Assembly: GCA_023376005.1 (NCBI GenBank) | Contig: CM042181.1 | Span: 20,236,621-20,300,620 of the forward strand | DNA from: Doryteuthis pealeii | Lineage: Eukaryota; Mollusca; Cephalopoda; Myopsida; Loliginidae | Length of the DNA stretch: 64,000 nucleotides | Reading direction: 5' to 3' | Part shown: positions 54,582 through 63,824 of the stretch, one piece after another | Numbering within the stretch: the stretch's first letter is position 1 | Layout: each line of letters begins with the position of its first letter | Notes under the pieces: model-generated | What the model saw: the letters and a program-made list of their open reading frames with translations, nothing else | Database searches by the model: none | What the model was told of the DNA's origin: nothing | Translations under genes and position numbers: made by a program

Positions 54582-55470
54582 CTAAGAACCAAAGCAAAAG
54601 ATGTAACCCTAACAAATTGCAAAATCAATGGGAACATCATAAATGCAATGACTCCGGTAGTGTGGGTACCTTCATTGATAAAAGTACCGCAAAAAAATTA
54701 AATATTTTCATTATACCAAAACAAAATATGATGCTAATCAACATACAGAAATTGTTGGTGAAACAATAGTGGATATATCAGTAAATGACGAGACACATTC
54801 TGGCATGATAGTGGAGGTGATACCTATTTATCAACGTTATTATAGGAGAGGACATCCTTAAAAAGTACGGCAAAGTGACACTGAAATGTAATGGACCTGG
54901 AGACAAACTTATTATAGGAGCACTCACAAACAACAATCATGTATTGCCTGGGGGGGGGGGAATAGCCCCCTGGGATCAACGCTGTTAATTTACATTAACA
55001 AACACAGGCCACGAAAAGCCCACGTTATTAGTGCGTTTAAAATCCTGTAAGTTTAAACGTCAAGTTTACACTATGTCTTTGTGTCCATAAATAAGAACAA
55101 AGAGAAGATGAACACTAGGACAAGACTCAAGATAACTCAAGACAACGAGAAGACCAGAGAGGACTCAGCCTGGATATCAGAGTTTGGTTCTACCACTCAA
55201 TGATAGACTCCTGTAGTGTGGGTACCTTCATTAATAAAAGTACCGCAAAAAAATTAAAACTTTTCATTATACCAAAACAAAAGAAAATAGCTCTGGCAGA
55301 TCCTAATCAACATGCACAAATTGTTGGTGAAACAATAGTGGATATATCAGTAAATGACGAGACACATTCTGGCTCGATAGTGGAGGTGATACAAGACCTA
55401 TTTATCGACGTTGTCATAGGAAAGGACATCCTTAAAAAGTACGGCAAAGTGACACTCAAATTTATTTGAT
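54582..55470 (+). pseudogene. Ty3/gypsy protease, two copies (G3, right arm)
   Basis: First copy 54640-54945: NDSGSVGTFIDKSTAKKLNI, frameshifts, SGMIVEVI, then GKVTLKCN. Second copy 55195-55470: IDSCSVGTFINKSTAKKLKL, KIALADPNQHAQIVGETIVD, DVVIGKDILKKYGKVTLKF. In the second the catalytic triad DSG reads DSC, which would abolish activity. A CAGGCAATA-family fragment and a leader-like block lie between the copies. Confidence 0.75.
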
Positions 55471-55988
55471 TTGATTTTGTTTTACGGCATATCAACCTCA
55501 GTGGGTCATTTAATGCTGATAAGTTGTGAAATAAATCAATTCTTAATGGATAATACAATTTTGTTTATCAACTCATGTTTTTCTATTTAATCCATAGATG
55601 GGACCCTAACAAGTACTACCACTCCGGGTCAGAGTGGACCAGGGAGCAATGGTGATGAAGGGGTGCTCCACATTCCCCCAAACCTCCAAAACTGGAACCT
55701 CACCATCAGATAAAATTTAACGTCATTTCCAGGACATCTAGACCCTCAGTCACCACCTTCTCGCACCCATATGATAAAAAAGGGGTTGAGGCTTGCCATA
55801 AGGGCAATAGGGTTGGGAAAATCATATAGGTGTTATGGCTTGATGTGACTAGCCAATTGATCGGAGTGGACCTCTCCGACCACCCGTCTAGCCCAAGATA
55901 GGGCCAAAGTGGAGTATTGCAAGTCATGAACTGCTCATCTACCTGGGTTCTATCCTTAAGTATCACGTGTCGCCACCCACGGCCAACA
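55471..55988 (-). repeat. R1 repeat, right-arm copy
   Basis: Near full length. It begins directly at the end of the protease (KFI) and ends at CACCCACGGCCAACA. Confidence 0.75.
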
Positions 55989-56720
55989 TTTTTAACATAC
56001 AAATGTTGGGAAAAAGACATTGGTTGAAGAAAAGAGCCTCTGCAGAAGAAGAGGAGATGATTAAAGGCAAACAAAGAGAAATATGTTTCTTAAACGATAA
56101 AATAAAGGGCATTTGTACAAAAGCGGAGCAAATCTTGGAGGAATGTAGACTTATGAAATGAACTACGAAATGAATTCGATACTATACAAACAAAACAAAT
56201 TTGTGTCTAGAAGATTAACACAAATCTCAACAAAAAGTAGCGGTCGGTCTACTAACGAAAGAAATTTGGGATGTTCCTATAATATAAGGGAAACAGATCA
56301 TAACCATGATTCCCAAATACGACACCGACTTTGTAACAGTAAAGCAATACCTCGCCGAGGTCATGTTGCGTAATCTATGAGGTTGCATAGAGTATTGTCA
56401 AACCCCCCCCTCTATTTCTGAATGGGTGGCCCCTTTTCATATCACGGGCGGGACTTTCAGAATTTTAAGAATGGTGGAGTTGTTGGAGAATACGTCTCTA
56501 TGTGCCTACGTCTTGTCCGAAGAAAGGAAAAGAATAAAAAACGACTTTGGCAAGATTGACAAATTATACCAAAAAATGATACAAATTTGTCGTGAGGACT
56601 CTATGAAGGAGGGAGAGTTTGGTGTTTAGCCCAAAAAGATGCCAGACCCACTACTATCTCCTAAAAAAAAAAGCTTCTCTCATAGCTGAAAATGCAAAGT
56701 TCCTCAAGGACTCCGATGAG
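55989..56720 (+). pseudogene. BEL/Pao-like Gag mosaic, right arm copy 1
   Basis: Coiled-coil piece (EEEEMIKGKQREICFLNDKI), then a jump to the KEFWDVPIIRE-type end, LTR start TGTTGCGTAATCTATG (56365), LENTSLCAYVLSEERKRIKN, CREDSMKEGEFGV, stop. The DUF1759-like core is deleted here. Confidence 0.6.
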
Positions 56721-56754
56721 GAAGAAAATACTCAGCAAATAAAGAAATATATAT

Positions 56755-57204
56755 AAGTATAGCTGCACTGATGAGGGGTAAACCCCGAAACGCGCGTCTG
56801 TAGATTGCTATATATATATATATATATACCGTGATACAGACACGCGCCCACACCCACACAGTATATGTATACATATACATGTATACACATACAATCATAC
56901 ACACAACGCCCATGAACCCCTCCCTCACATATATAAGAGCATCTAAAAAACAAACTACCTCATAGAGGTTGAACATGCTACTATCAAACACACTCGCCTA
57001 CCCGGATTTTAACAGCATGTTAAACCCACTATAACACTTGAACATTTATAACTCTTCTATAATGCTCACTTTCTAATAATGTATCAACAATTTCTTCAAA
57101 TAAGAAATTTTCTCCTCAAGATGACCGAAGGTCGAAACTAGTTGAGATTAAACAACATACAAGAAATATTCCTGATTGTCTTAATAATAATTTTTGTTCA
57201 CACA

Positions 57205-57207
<3 letters not shown>
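56755..57207 (+). mobile_element. Penelope-like terminal segment, right arm
   Basis: Begins with the hammerhead ribozyme, followed by a TA tract, GACACGCGCCCACACC, TATAAGAGCATCTAAA, AACAGCATGTTAAACCC, the hairpin GACC-GAA-GGTC with GAAACTAGTTGAG (57120-57150) and GTTCACACACAC before TA repeats. Ribozyme-bearing terminal repeats are known for Penelope-like retroelements. The coding part is absent here; see 30948-31169. Confidence 0.7.
56763..56803 (+). ncRNA. Hammerhead ribozyme (minimal, type I)
   Basis: All invariant parts are present and spaced correctly: stem I CTGCA (56763-56767) pairs with TGTAG (56799-56803); CTGATGA 56768-56774; stem II GGGG-TAAA-CCCC 56775-56786; GAAA 56787-56790; very short stem III ACGCGCGT 56790-56797; cleavage site GTC 56796-56798, cutting after the C. 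A one- or two-pair stem III with CGCG loop is typical of hammerheads in Penelope-like elements. It is predicted to self-cleave, perhaps weakly alone or as a dimer. Confidence 0.85.
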
Positions 57208-57244
<37 letters not shown>

Positions 57245-57329
57245 CCAAAGTGTAGTATTGCAAGTCATGAACTGCTCATCCACCTGGGCTCTATCCTTAA
57301 GCATCACGGGTCGCCACAGGGTGGGCCAA

Positions 57330-58372
57330 AGAATGGTTAGAAGAGAACATTTTAAGAACAGTGGAGTTATTGGAGCAGATGTATTTAGGTGCCTACGTTC
57401 TGTTCGAAGAATGGAAAACAATAAAAGACGACTTTGGCAGGATTGACAAATTATACCAAAAAATGAGACAAATTTGTCGTGAGGACTCTATGAAGGAGGA
57501 AGAGTTTGGTGTTGACCCCCCGCCCCCCAAATATTGCTGAAAAAGAAAACATCCAGCCAGAATGCCAGGCCAAAAACCTAATTATGGGCACAGAAGAATT
57601 ACCTCAGCCCAAAAAGATGCCAGACCCACTACTATCTCCTAAAAAAGAAGCTTCTCTCATAGCTGAAAATGCAAAGAATGCAGAGCTCCTCAAGGACTCC
57701 AATGTTACGCAGTAAAGGCAGAGCAAAGCTTGGAGGAATGTGGATTCATGACTGAACTACAACACAAATTTGATTTTAGGACTTCTAAGAACTGCACACT
57801 CGCTGAATTGGACGAGACATTTTTCGACTTGACAAATATAGAGAATCGTCAAGCAAGTTTACCTTCTTTTTCAGTACCCAAACTCCAGTGTGCCACGTTT
57901 AGTGGGATTAATTTGAATTGAAGAATTTTATTGTACAATTCACACAAATGTACTAACCCAATAAATTCTGGAAAGGCCAAATTAGCTATTCTAAAGGGAT
58001 ACCTTACTGGCTATGCACTGCAACTAGCCTCCCATCTTTCCTTGGAGGACAACAATTAAGAAGTAGCAGTCGGTCTACTAACGAAAGAATTTTGGGATGT
58101 TCATCAAATTATAAGGGAAACAGATCATAACCATGATTCCCAAATACGACACCGACTTTGTAACAGTAAAGCAATACCTCTCCGAGGTCATGTTGCGTAA
58201 TCTATGAGGTTGCATAGATTATTGTCAACCCCCCTCTATTTTCTGAAGGGGGTGGCCCTTTTCATATCACGGGCGGGATTTTCAGAATTTTAAGAATGGT
58301 GGAGTTGTTGGAGAATATGTCTATGTGCCTACGTCTTGTCCGAAGAAAGGAAAAGAATAAAAAACGACTTTG
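57330..58372 (+). pseudogene. BEL/Pao-like Gag mosaic, right arm copy 2
   Basis: EEHFKNSGVIG frame and VELLEQMYLGAYVLFEEWK frame overlap at the start; then DKLYQKMRQICREDSMKEEE, ENIQPECQAKNLIMGTEEL, PKKMPDPLLSPKKEASLIAE, LEECGFMTELQHKFDFRTSK, LPSFSVPKLQCATFSGIN, DUF1759-like core to SHLSLEDNN, then LTR start at 58192 and a second Gag N-part (VELLENMSMC...) cut by the N gap. This gives the longest ordered view of this Gag. Confidence 0.65.
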
Positions 58373-58572
58373 NNNNNNNNNNNNNNNNNNNNNNNNNNNN
58401 NNNNNNNNNNNNNNNNNNNNNNNNNNNNNNNNNNNNNNNNNNNNNNNNNNNNNNNNNNNNNNNNNNNNNNNNNNNNNNNNNNNNNNNNNNNNNNNNNNNN
58501 NNNNNNNNNNNNNNNNNNNNNNNNNNNNNNNNNNNNNNNNNNNNNNNNNNNNNNNNNNNNNNNNNNNNNNNN
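58373..58572. other. Assembly gap, 200 N
   Basis: A round-number N-run interrupting a Gag piece. Homology to the left arm is not seen after it. Confidence 0.99.
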
Positions 58573-58842
58573 AAATAAACAGAAATTATGAAAAACGATC
58601 TCCATTTATTTACCATTAACATTTTATTTTATTCAAAAACTCATTAACGACAATTCATTAAAAAATAATCATATCATCCTCATCTGGATCGTTATTGATC
58701 TACAATTTGGAATTTGCGTGTGTGTGGCTACAGCTTTTCCTGAGCATCCAGATAAATAGCCCAAGTAAACGTGTGTCGTCTTAATTATTGACAAATTGAT
58801 TGTGAAGAATGTGTTAATAACACACACATACATACACACACA
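58573..58842. other. No gene recognised
   Basis: AT-rich, with a CACACATACATACACACACA run just before the mariner terminal repeat. Confidence 0.4.
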
Positions 58843-58904
58843 GAGTGGACCATAATGATGGGACACATAGCTGTAATGTTGTATACCCTTCATTACTTCT
58901 TTAC

Positions 58905-58990
58905 TTCTTACTTGCTTCTATATCTTGGACATCTATTCTTCTGGCCGGCTTTGCTTCTTCTATCATCTTGACTTGGTCTGACATCTTCTA
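58905..58990 (-). pseudogene. Gag start of the nested LTR element
   Basis: Minus-strand ATG at about 58988: MSDQVKMIEEAKPARRIDVQ, DIEASKK, then stop. It lies about 70 bases downstream of the LTR end, in the usual place for a Gag start. Only the first 27 codons remain. Confidence 0.45.
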
Positions 58991-59056
58991 AGGTCTGGAC
59001 TTTCTTGGGGACTTCGGGTCTGGTTTCTGTTAGGGATTTCTCCTTATCAGAAGCCC

Positions 59057-59468
59057 TGTGTCATTGTTCATTTTTAGGTAATAAACACAAGACTTCGATT
59101 TTCTTTTAATGTTACTTTATTCGGTAAATCCCCAACCCAGACATAACATAGCGTGCATATGCAGAGTTACAGTTTAGACAGAGCATCATGGCCTACTGCT
59201 CTGTCTGACGTCCACTGCAAAACTAAACTAAAGCTCCTTACTATTCTTAAACCGGAACAGGTTCTTCTATGCCTTCCGGTTCCCACGATTTATCCCCGGA
59301 AGGCAAGGTGAGAGTGAGGTCAAACGCCGTCACTCACTTTCAGGGCCATCAACTGCACTGATCGCCACCATATCTCTATACTACCTTACATAAGTATGAA
59401 AAGGGTCATCCCCTCAGAATTACGGGGGATTGACAATAATCTTATGCCACCGCATAGATTATGTAACA
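59057..59468 (-). mobile_element. LTR of a BEL-like element, minus strand
   Basis: Minus strand TGTTACATAATCTATGCGG ... AATGACACA, about 412 bases. A polyadenylation signal (GAATAAAG) occurs near the 3' end. Its first 90 bases match the LTR-start block found inside the Gag mosaics (TGTTGCGTAATCTATG, GATTATTGTCAA, GGG...CCCTTTTCATA), which identifies that block as a piece of a related LTR. Confidence 0.7.
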
Positions 59469-59519
59469 GTTACTGCACAGTGTTACAACCACATGTTGAA
59501 TACCTTCTTCCTTCTCGTG

Positions 59520-59891
59520 TTACAAAGGCTTAATCTGACAGATATGTGGATTCAACAAGATGGTGCCACTTGACATACATCACGACTTTCAGTGACAACA
59601 CTTTGAGCAATTATTCCCGGACATCTCATTTTGAGATTTGGTGATATCCATTGGCCATCCAGATCACCTGATCTAACCCCATTGGACTATTTTCTGTGGG
59701 GTTACCTGAAAGATCGGATATACGCAGGCAGACCCCACACGACAGCGGAACTGAAAGAAAGCATCCGTAGAGAGATAACAGCTATTCCAGTTGATATGCT
59801 AAACCACACTTTACGTGATATGAGAAATCGAGCTCTCGAATGTTTTCGTCATGATGGTGACCATCTCAAGGACATAATATTCAAATCTTAG
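59520..59891 (+). pseudogene. Mariner-like transposase C-terminal half
   Basis: Reads MWIQQDGAT, stop, HTSRLSVTTL, stop, then an open frame RFGDIHWPSRSPDLTPLDYF, LWGYLKDRIYAGRPHTTAEL, ending DHLKDIIFKS at TAG. The second catalytic Asp is in QQDGA and the third acidic residue is in SPDLTPLDYFLWG, the hallmark of the IS630/Tc1/mariner superfamily (assigned from the motif, not from full alignment). Two TGA stops and the missing N-half mean no active enzyme. Confidence 0.85.
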
Positions 59892-59999
59892 ATAACATGC
59901 CAAACTCCTGTGGGCCAGTTATGTAATAAGTATACTTAGTGTCGCTTTTGTAATCTGAGAAAACAGCATTTAAAATGTGTCCCATCATTATAGTCCACC

Positions 60000-60003
<4 letters not shown>

Positions 60004-60051
<48 letters not shown>

Positions 60052-60160
60052 TATTCAGTTGTCTTTCAATTGCTAAACCAGTTTATTTATTTTCTAAAAT
60101 CTTTTAAAATCAAAACATTTTAAAATAAGGGAAGCAGTTCTGTGCTCAGAATTCCTATTA
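60004..60160 (+). other. (TA)n and copy of the 31782-31887 block
   Basis: TA tract to 60044, then ATTCAGTTGTCTTTCAATTG matches the sequence after the Penelope-like end at 31790. Confidence 0.6.
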
Positions 60161-60203
60161 GTTTAAACTTGACGTTTTTTATTTGCCCAAGACCCAATTT
60201 ACT
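60160..60203 (-). repeat. 44-base segment inverted relative to 31888-31931
   Basis: Exactly the reverse complement of 31888-31931, while the flanks (ATTCCTATT on the left, ATGT on the right) are colinear. The segment begins AGT and ends ACT in both orientations. Confidence 0.9.
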
Positions 60204-60341
60204 ATGTTCTTATTTATAGACACAAAGACAAAGAGAAGATGAACACTAGGACAAGACTCAAGATAACTCAAGACAACGAGTGTCGTTTTTGTAATTTGAG
60301 AAAATAGCATTTAAAATGTGTCCCATCATTATAGTCCTCCC

Positions 60342-60372
<31 letters not shown>

Positions 60373-60380
60373 ATCTTCAT
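60204..60380 (+). other. Leader-like block joined to a mariner 3' end and (TA)n
   Basis: GATGAACACTAGGACAAGAC...CAACGAG is cut and followed by TGTCGTTTTTGTAATTTGAG...ATGTGTCCCATCATTATAG, the mariner 3' end again, then a TA tract. Confidence 0.6.
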
Positions 60381-60544
60381 ACAATGACTGCTATTTACAC
60401 AGTAGCATTGCAACTAACAAAGCCTTCATCAGATGATGACTCTGGGTTCAGGCATGGTTTCGGGGCCGAAGCATCATTACCACTAACCCAGAGCGCCCCA
60501 GCAGTATCTCACGATACCACCAGACTTTGTCAGTTTGATGTCAC

Positions 60545-60745
60545 AATATAGGATTGCCATATCCACGCTGATGCGGTTAGAGCTTTCTCCTGAATCTTTT
60601 TTAAGTATTTCCTCTTGTCTGGTAGAGAAAGTCCAAGTTTAGACAAAAATGCCGAGGTTGAGTTGGTAATAAATCCCCAGCATCCAACTTCGATGGGAAA
60701 TACATTTGTTATCCATCTGTTTCTGACGCAATGTTCACTTATATA
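60545..60745 (-). pseudogene. LINE ORF2 C-terminal fragment
   Basis: The minus strand reads HCVRNRWITNVFPIEVGCWG, FITNSTSAFLSKLGLSLPDK, then KIQEKALTASAWIWQS. The pattern V.PIEVGC.GF...S....L..LG........... A...S.W.W is found at the extreme C-terminus of several non-LTR retrotransposons. Family level not resolved. Confidence 0.6.
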
Positions 60746-61030
60746 ACCCCTTTACATATCAGGTATATAATAGTGAGAGGAGAGAGTAGGAGAGGAGATG
60801 GCTCTCACTGGCTCTGCCAGTCTTTCTGGTCAGATTCTTCTCTCTGCTGGTTTGGGTGTCTAGTCATTTCTTGGTTAATATAATTAAGCAAGACTTATTT
60901 GTTTTTCATATTCTTTATTTAAAAAAAACAACAACAACAGTCCAAAAGGGTTTCAAACCGTGCGGTGAGAAGCTGGCATCTTTTGGGAGCAACGTCTGCT
61001 CCCTTCAGCTAATGGCAAGAATCTGACTAA
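60746..61030. other. No gene recognised
   Basis: GAGAG-rich stretch at 60778-60805 and a short (ACA)n. No domain. Confidence 0.4.
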
Positions 61031-61035
61031 CTAAC

Positions 61036-61267
61036 TGTTGTGGGGTTTTAAGAGTCAAAAATAAGACAAACGACTGGTAACAATGTATACAAATGTATTG
61101 AACAAAAGGAGTAGAAATGTACAGCAAGAGAAAGTGGAGATTGCGTCCGACCAATACAGTTACGAGCTGACTCGCATTTGCTTCGTCTCAAACCACAATT
61201 GTTCCTGGTACTTATAGTAGCCGTCGGCGCATTCCATTTATGTCCATAGGTTATATCACCTATAACA
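61036..61267 (-). mobile_element. Solo LTR with 5-bp target duplication
   Basis: Minus strand TGTTATAGGTGATATAAC ... TTAAAACCCCACAACA, 232 bases, TG...CA. A TATA-like CTATAAGTACC lies about 50 bases in. Flanks are CTAAC (61031-61035) and CTAAT (61268-61272), a 5-base target duplication with one change. No internal region remains, as expected after LTR-LTR recombination. Confidence 0.75.
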
Positions 61268-61272
61268 CTAAT

Positions 61273-62184
61273 TTAATTCCTGTTCTTACACCTTCCCATT
61301 AGCAGTAGTCGGAGGAGGGGGGGACTCAACTAAAGGTCATTACCTATCAATAATATAACCCCCCCCCCGATTTTGAATCTTCAACGAATTTTAATTTAAA
61401 ATCTAACTACACTTACAAACATAATTCGTAGGCTACCCACGAATTATGTAACAAATGCTTATTTCTTTTTTGTCTGTCTGCCGCTCTCAACTAGGGCTTA
61501 TCTTAAGGGGAGGGCTTTATATTAATATCTTCCTGAAAAATCACATATATATTTTATGTCAAATGTATCAGTATGTAACACATGAAAACATGTTTAATGA
61601 AAAAAGTAAATAAGAAGTCAAGAGAACTGAAAGAATCTAAAAATGCTCTATTCAGTTGAGAGGACACTGTATCTTTTAATAGATAAAACGTGGCTTCATT
61701 TTGGGGTTAAACTTGCAAATCGTCGTCAAAATTAAAAAACGGAAACTTATTTAGTGATGATCCATGACAGTTTAACTACAATCTATGAATGAAATTTTTT
61801 GCGAATTGGGTTACTGTTTAAAGGGTTTGGGGATTAAGGTTGTTTTTGATTGCTTTTAGTTGTTTTTAATTGCTTAAAAAAACGACAACAAAAAAACCCA
61901 AATTACTATACATTTAATGTTGAAAAATATTTTTTTTTAACCAAGTTTAATTGAAATTATACATTGCAATACTAACACAAACAACTGAGACTAATGTGTC
62001 TACCGTTGGATTCAATAGTTAATATCAATGGTTAATTAAATATATTGTAATTTAATAATAAAATCACACTAGGTTTTATTTTGCTGGTAGGTCTTATTTT
62101 CGGGGAAATACAGTATGTTCGTAAATGTTAATGTCAATATAAATCAGTTAAGTCAATCTTTGTTTCTTGGACTTCACACTGCCT
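61273..62184. other. Long stretch without recognised features
   Basis: AT-rich, C-run at 61363-61372. No coding family, no known repeat of this window. Confidence 0.5.
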
Positions 62185-62765
62185 CTTGCACCCTGTCAGC
62201 TGGAGCATTAGAATGCACCTCTGCAGAGACTCCCCCAATGGGGCCACCTGTTGGCCGTGGGTGGCGACCCGTGATGCTTAAGGATAGAGCCCAGGTGGAT
62301 GAGCAGTTCATGACTTGCAATATTCCACTTTAGGCTTTTCTTGGGCTAGACGGGCGGTCGGATAGGCCCCCTCCAATCAATCGGCTGGTCACGTCAAGCC
62401 CTAGCACCTATATGATTTTCCCAACCCTATTGCCCTTATGGCAGGCCCTAACCCCTTTTTATCATATGGGTGCTAGAAGTTGATGAGTGAGGGTCTACAT
62501 GTCCTGGGGATGACGTTAAACTCTATCTGATGGTGAGGTTCCAGTTTTGGAGGTTTGGGGAATGTGGAGCACCCCTTCATTACCATTGCTTCCTGGTCCA
62601 CTCTGACCCGGAGTGGTAGTACCTGTTAGGGTCCCATCTATGGGTTAAATAGAAAAACATGAGTTGATAAACAAAATTGTATTATCCATTAAGAATTGAT
62701 TTATTTCAAAACTTTATCGGCATTAAATGACCCACTGAGGTTGATATGCCGTAAAACAAACCCCC
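62185..62765 (+). repeat. R1 repeat, full length
   Basis: From CACCCTGTCAGCTGGAGC to the tail GGTTGATATGCCGTAAAACA. A clean copy, useful as a family reference because no neighbour disturbs its 3' end. Confidence 0.8.
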
Positions 62766-62933
62766 AAATCAAACCAAACACTGCCTCTTCTCTCGTCAGT
62801 TGTTTGGTTTCTCCATTTGAGGAATTCCCGATGCCACAAGACCGTTGTTTACCAAAATTGCGAAAGTGTGCCATTACTTTGACACTGGAATTTCTGCTGA
62901 GACCACCAACATCATCCCTAAATTTTTTTCTCT

Positions 62934-62953
62934 TTTTTCCTTCTTTCTTTCCT

Positions 62954-63007
<54 letters not shown>

Positions 63008-63093
63008 CTCACTCTCTCTTTCTTTCTTTCTCTTCTCTCTCTTTCTTTCTCTCTCTTTCTTTCTCTCTCTCTCTCTCTCACTTTCTTTCTCTT

Positions 63094-63127
<34 letters not shown>

Positions 63128-63400
63128 TCTTTCTCTTTCTTTCTTTTTTATTTCAATTTCATTCTCTCTTTCTTTCTCTTTCTTTCTTTCTTTCTTTCTT
63201 TTTTTCTTCTGTCTTTCTCTTTCTCTCTCTTTCTTCTCTTTTCTCTCTCTCTTTCTCTCTCTTTTGTTCTTTCTTTTTCTTTTTTTACAAACTTCCTGTT
63301 AGTCACAACATCCGGGTACTACATTTGCCTTCCCCCTTTCTCTCTCTCTCTCTCTCTCTTTCTTTCCCCCCTCCCTCTCACCCCTCTCTCTTTTCGTGTC
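62934..63400 (+). repeat. (CT)n/(CTTT)n microsatellite
   Basis: Nearly pure pyrimidine tract of CT and TTTC units with a short (CA)n at 63112-63127. Leu/Ser-rich plus-strand and Arg/Glu-rich minus-strand frames across it are artefacts of the repeat. Confidence 0.95.
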
Positions 63401-63824
63401 TGGTTTGAATTTACCCCCCCCCTTATCTTCGACCCAATTTTTCACTTGGCGGGTGATGGAAGAAAACAAAAAGAGATGAGAACCCCGTTTAGTTCCCCCC
63501 GAAAGAAATGTTCTTTGTCGGTCTTCGCCTTCCATTACAGTAACCCCGGCACCACCGCCCCCCCGTCGCCCCCCCCCTTCACCTCCGATTCTTAATTTGA
63601 CTAAGACGTTCGTTTCCCTCCCCCTCCTCCTCCTCCTGCTACCCTCCACCCCTACATTTTTAAGGGTGGGCTCTCTCTCTCTCTTTTGGGAAACTCCTGC
63701 AACGATCCCTGTTGTCTATAGTTAATTAAACTTTTCAAGACAAATCTACGGGGGTGGGGGTGGGGCGAGAGGGTGGAGGAGGAAAGACGATTGGCCGAAG
63801 ATACTCGTGTATAGGTCGACTCTC
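63401..63824. other. C-rich and purine/pyrimidine-skewed sequence, no gene
   Basis: C-runs at 63414-63423 and 63560-63580, a CTCCTC run and a GGGGGTGGGGGTGGGG stretch near 63750. No conserved protein is visible. Confidence 0.5.

Larger units (their letters stand above)
48690..58372 (-). repeat. Right arm of the ~10-kb inverted repeat
   Basis: Reverse-complement partner of 20460-30480. It ends at a 200-N gap inside a Gag piece that continues on the other arm, so the true outer end is not visible. The arms differ by substitutions and many 1-base indels; for example the Gag frame at 54081-54581 is open here and shifted on the left, and the ribozyme is intact here and broken on the left. Confidence 0.9.
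58843..60003 (+). mobile_element. Mariner-like element with nested LTR element
   Basis: Terminal repeats ACAGAGTGGACCATAATGAT at the left and its counterpart CATTATAGTCCACCCTGTA at the right enclose about 1.16 kb. TA repeats abut the right end, so the TA duplication cannot be told from the microsatellite. Most of the 5' transposase is replaced by an LTR retrotransposon fragment (58905-59468, minus). Confidence 0.75.

Noticed and set aside
20460..58372. Giant autonomous transposon bounded by 10-kb terminal inverted repeats
   Set aside because: No transposase or other enzyme unites the spacer and the outer ends are not defined; an inverted segmental duplication is simpler.
58296..58622. Open frames running through the N gap
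   Set aside because: Unknown bases cannot support a reading frame.
62696..63595. 299-residue Leu/Ser-rich frame and Arg/Glu-rich antisense frames
   Set aside because: Translation of a CT/TTTC microsatellite; the first part is R1 tail.
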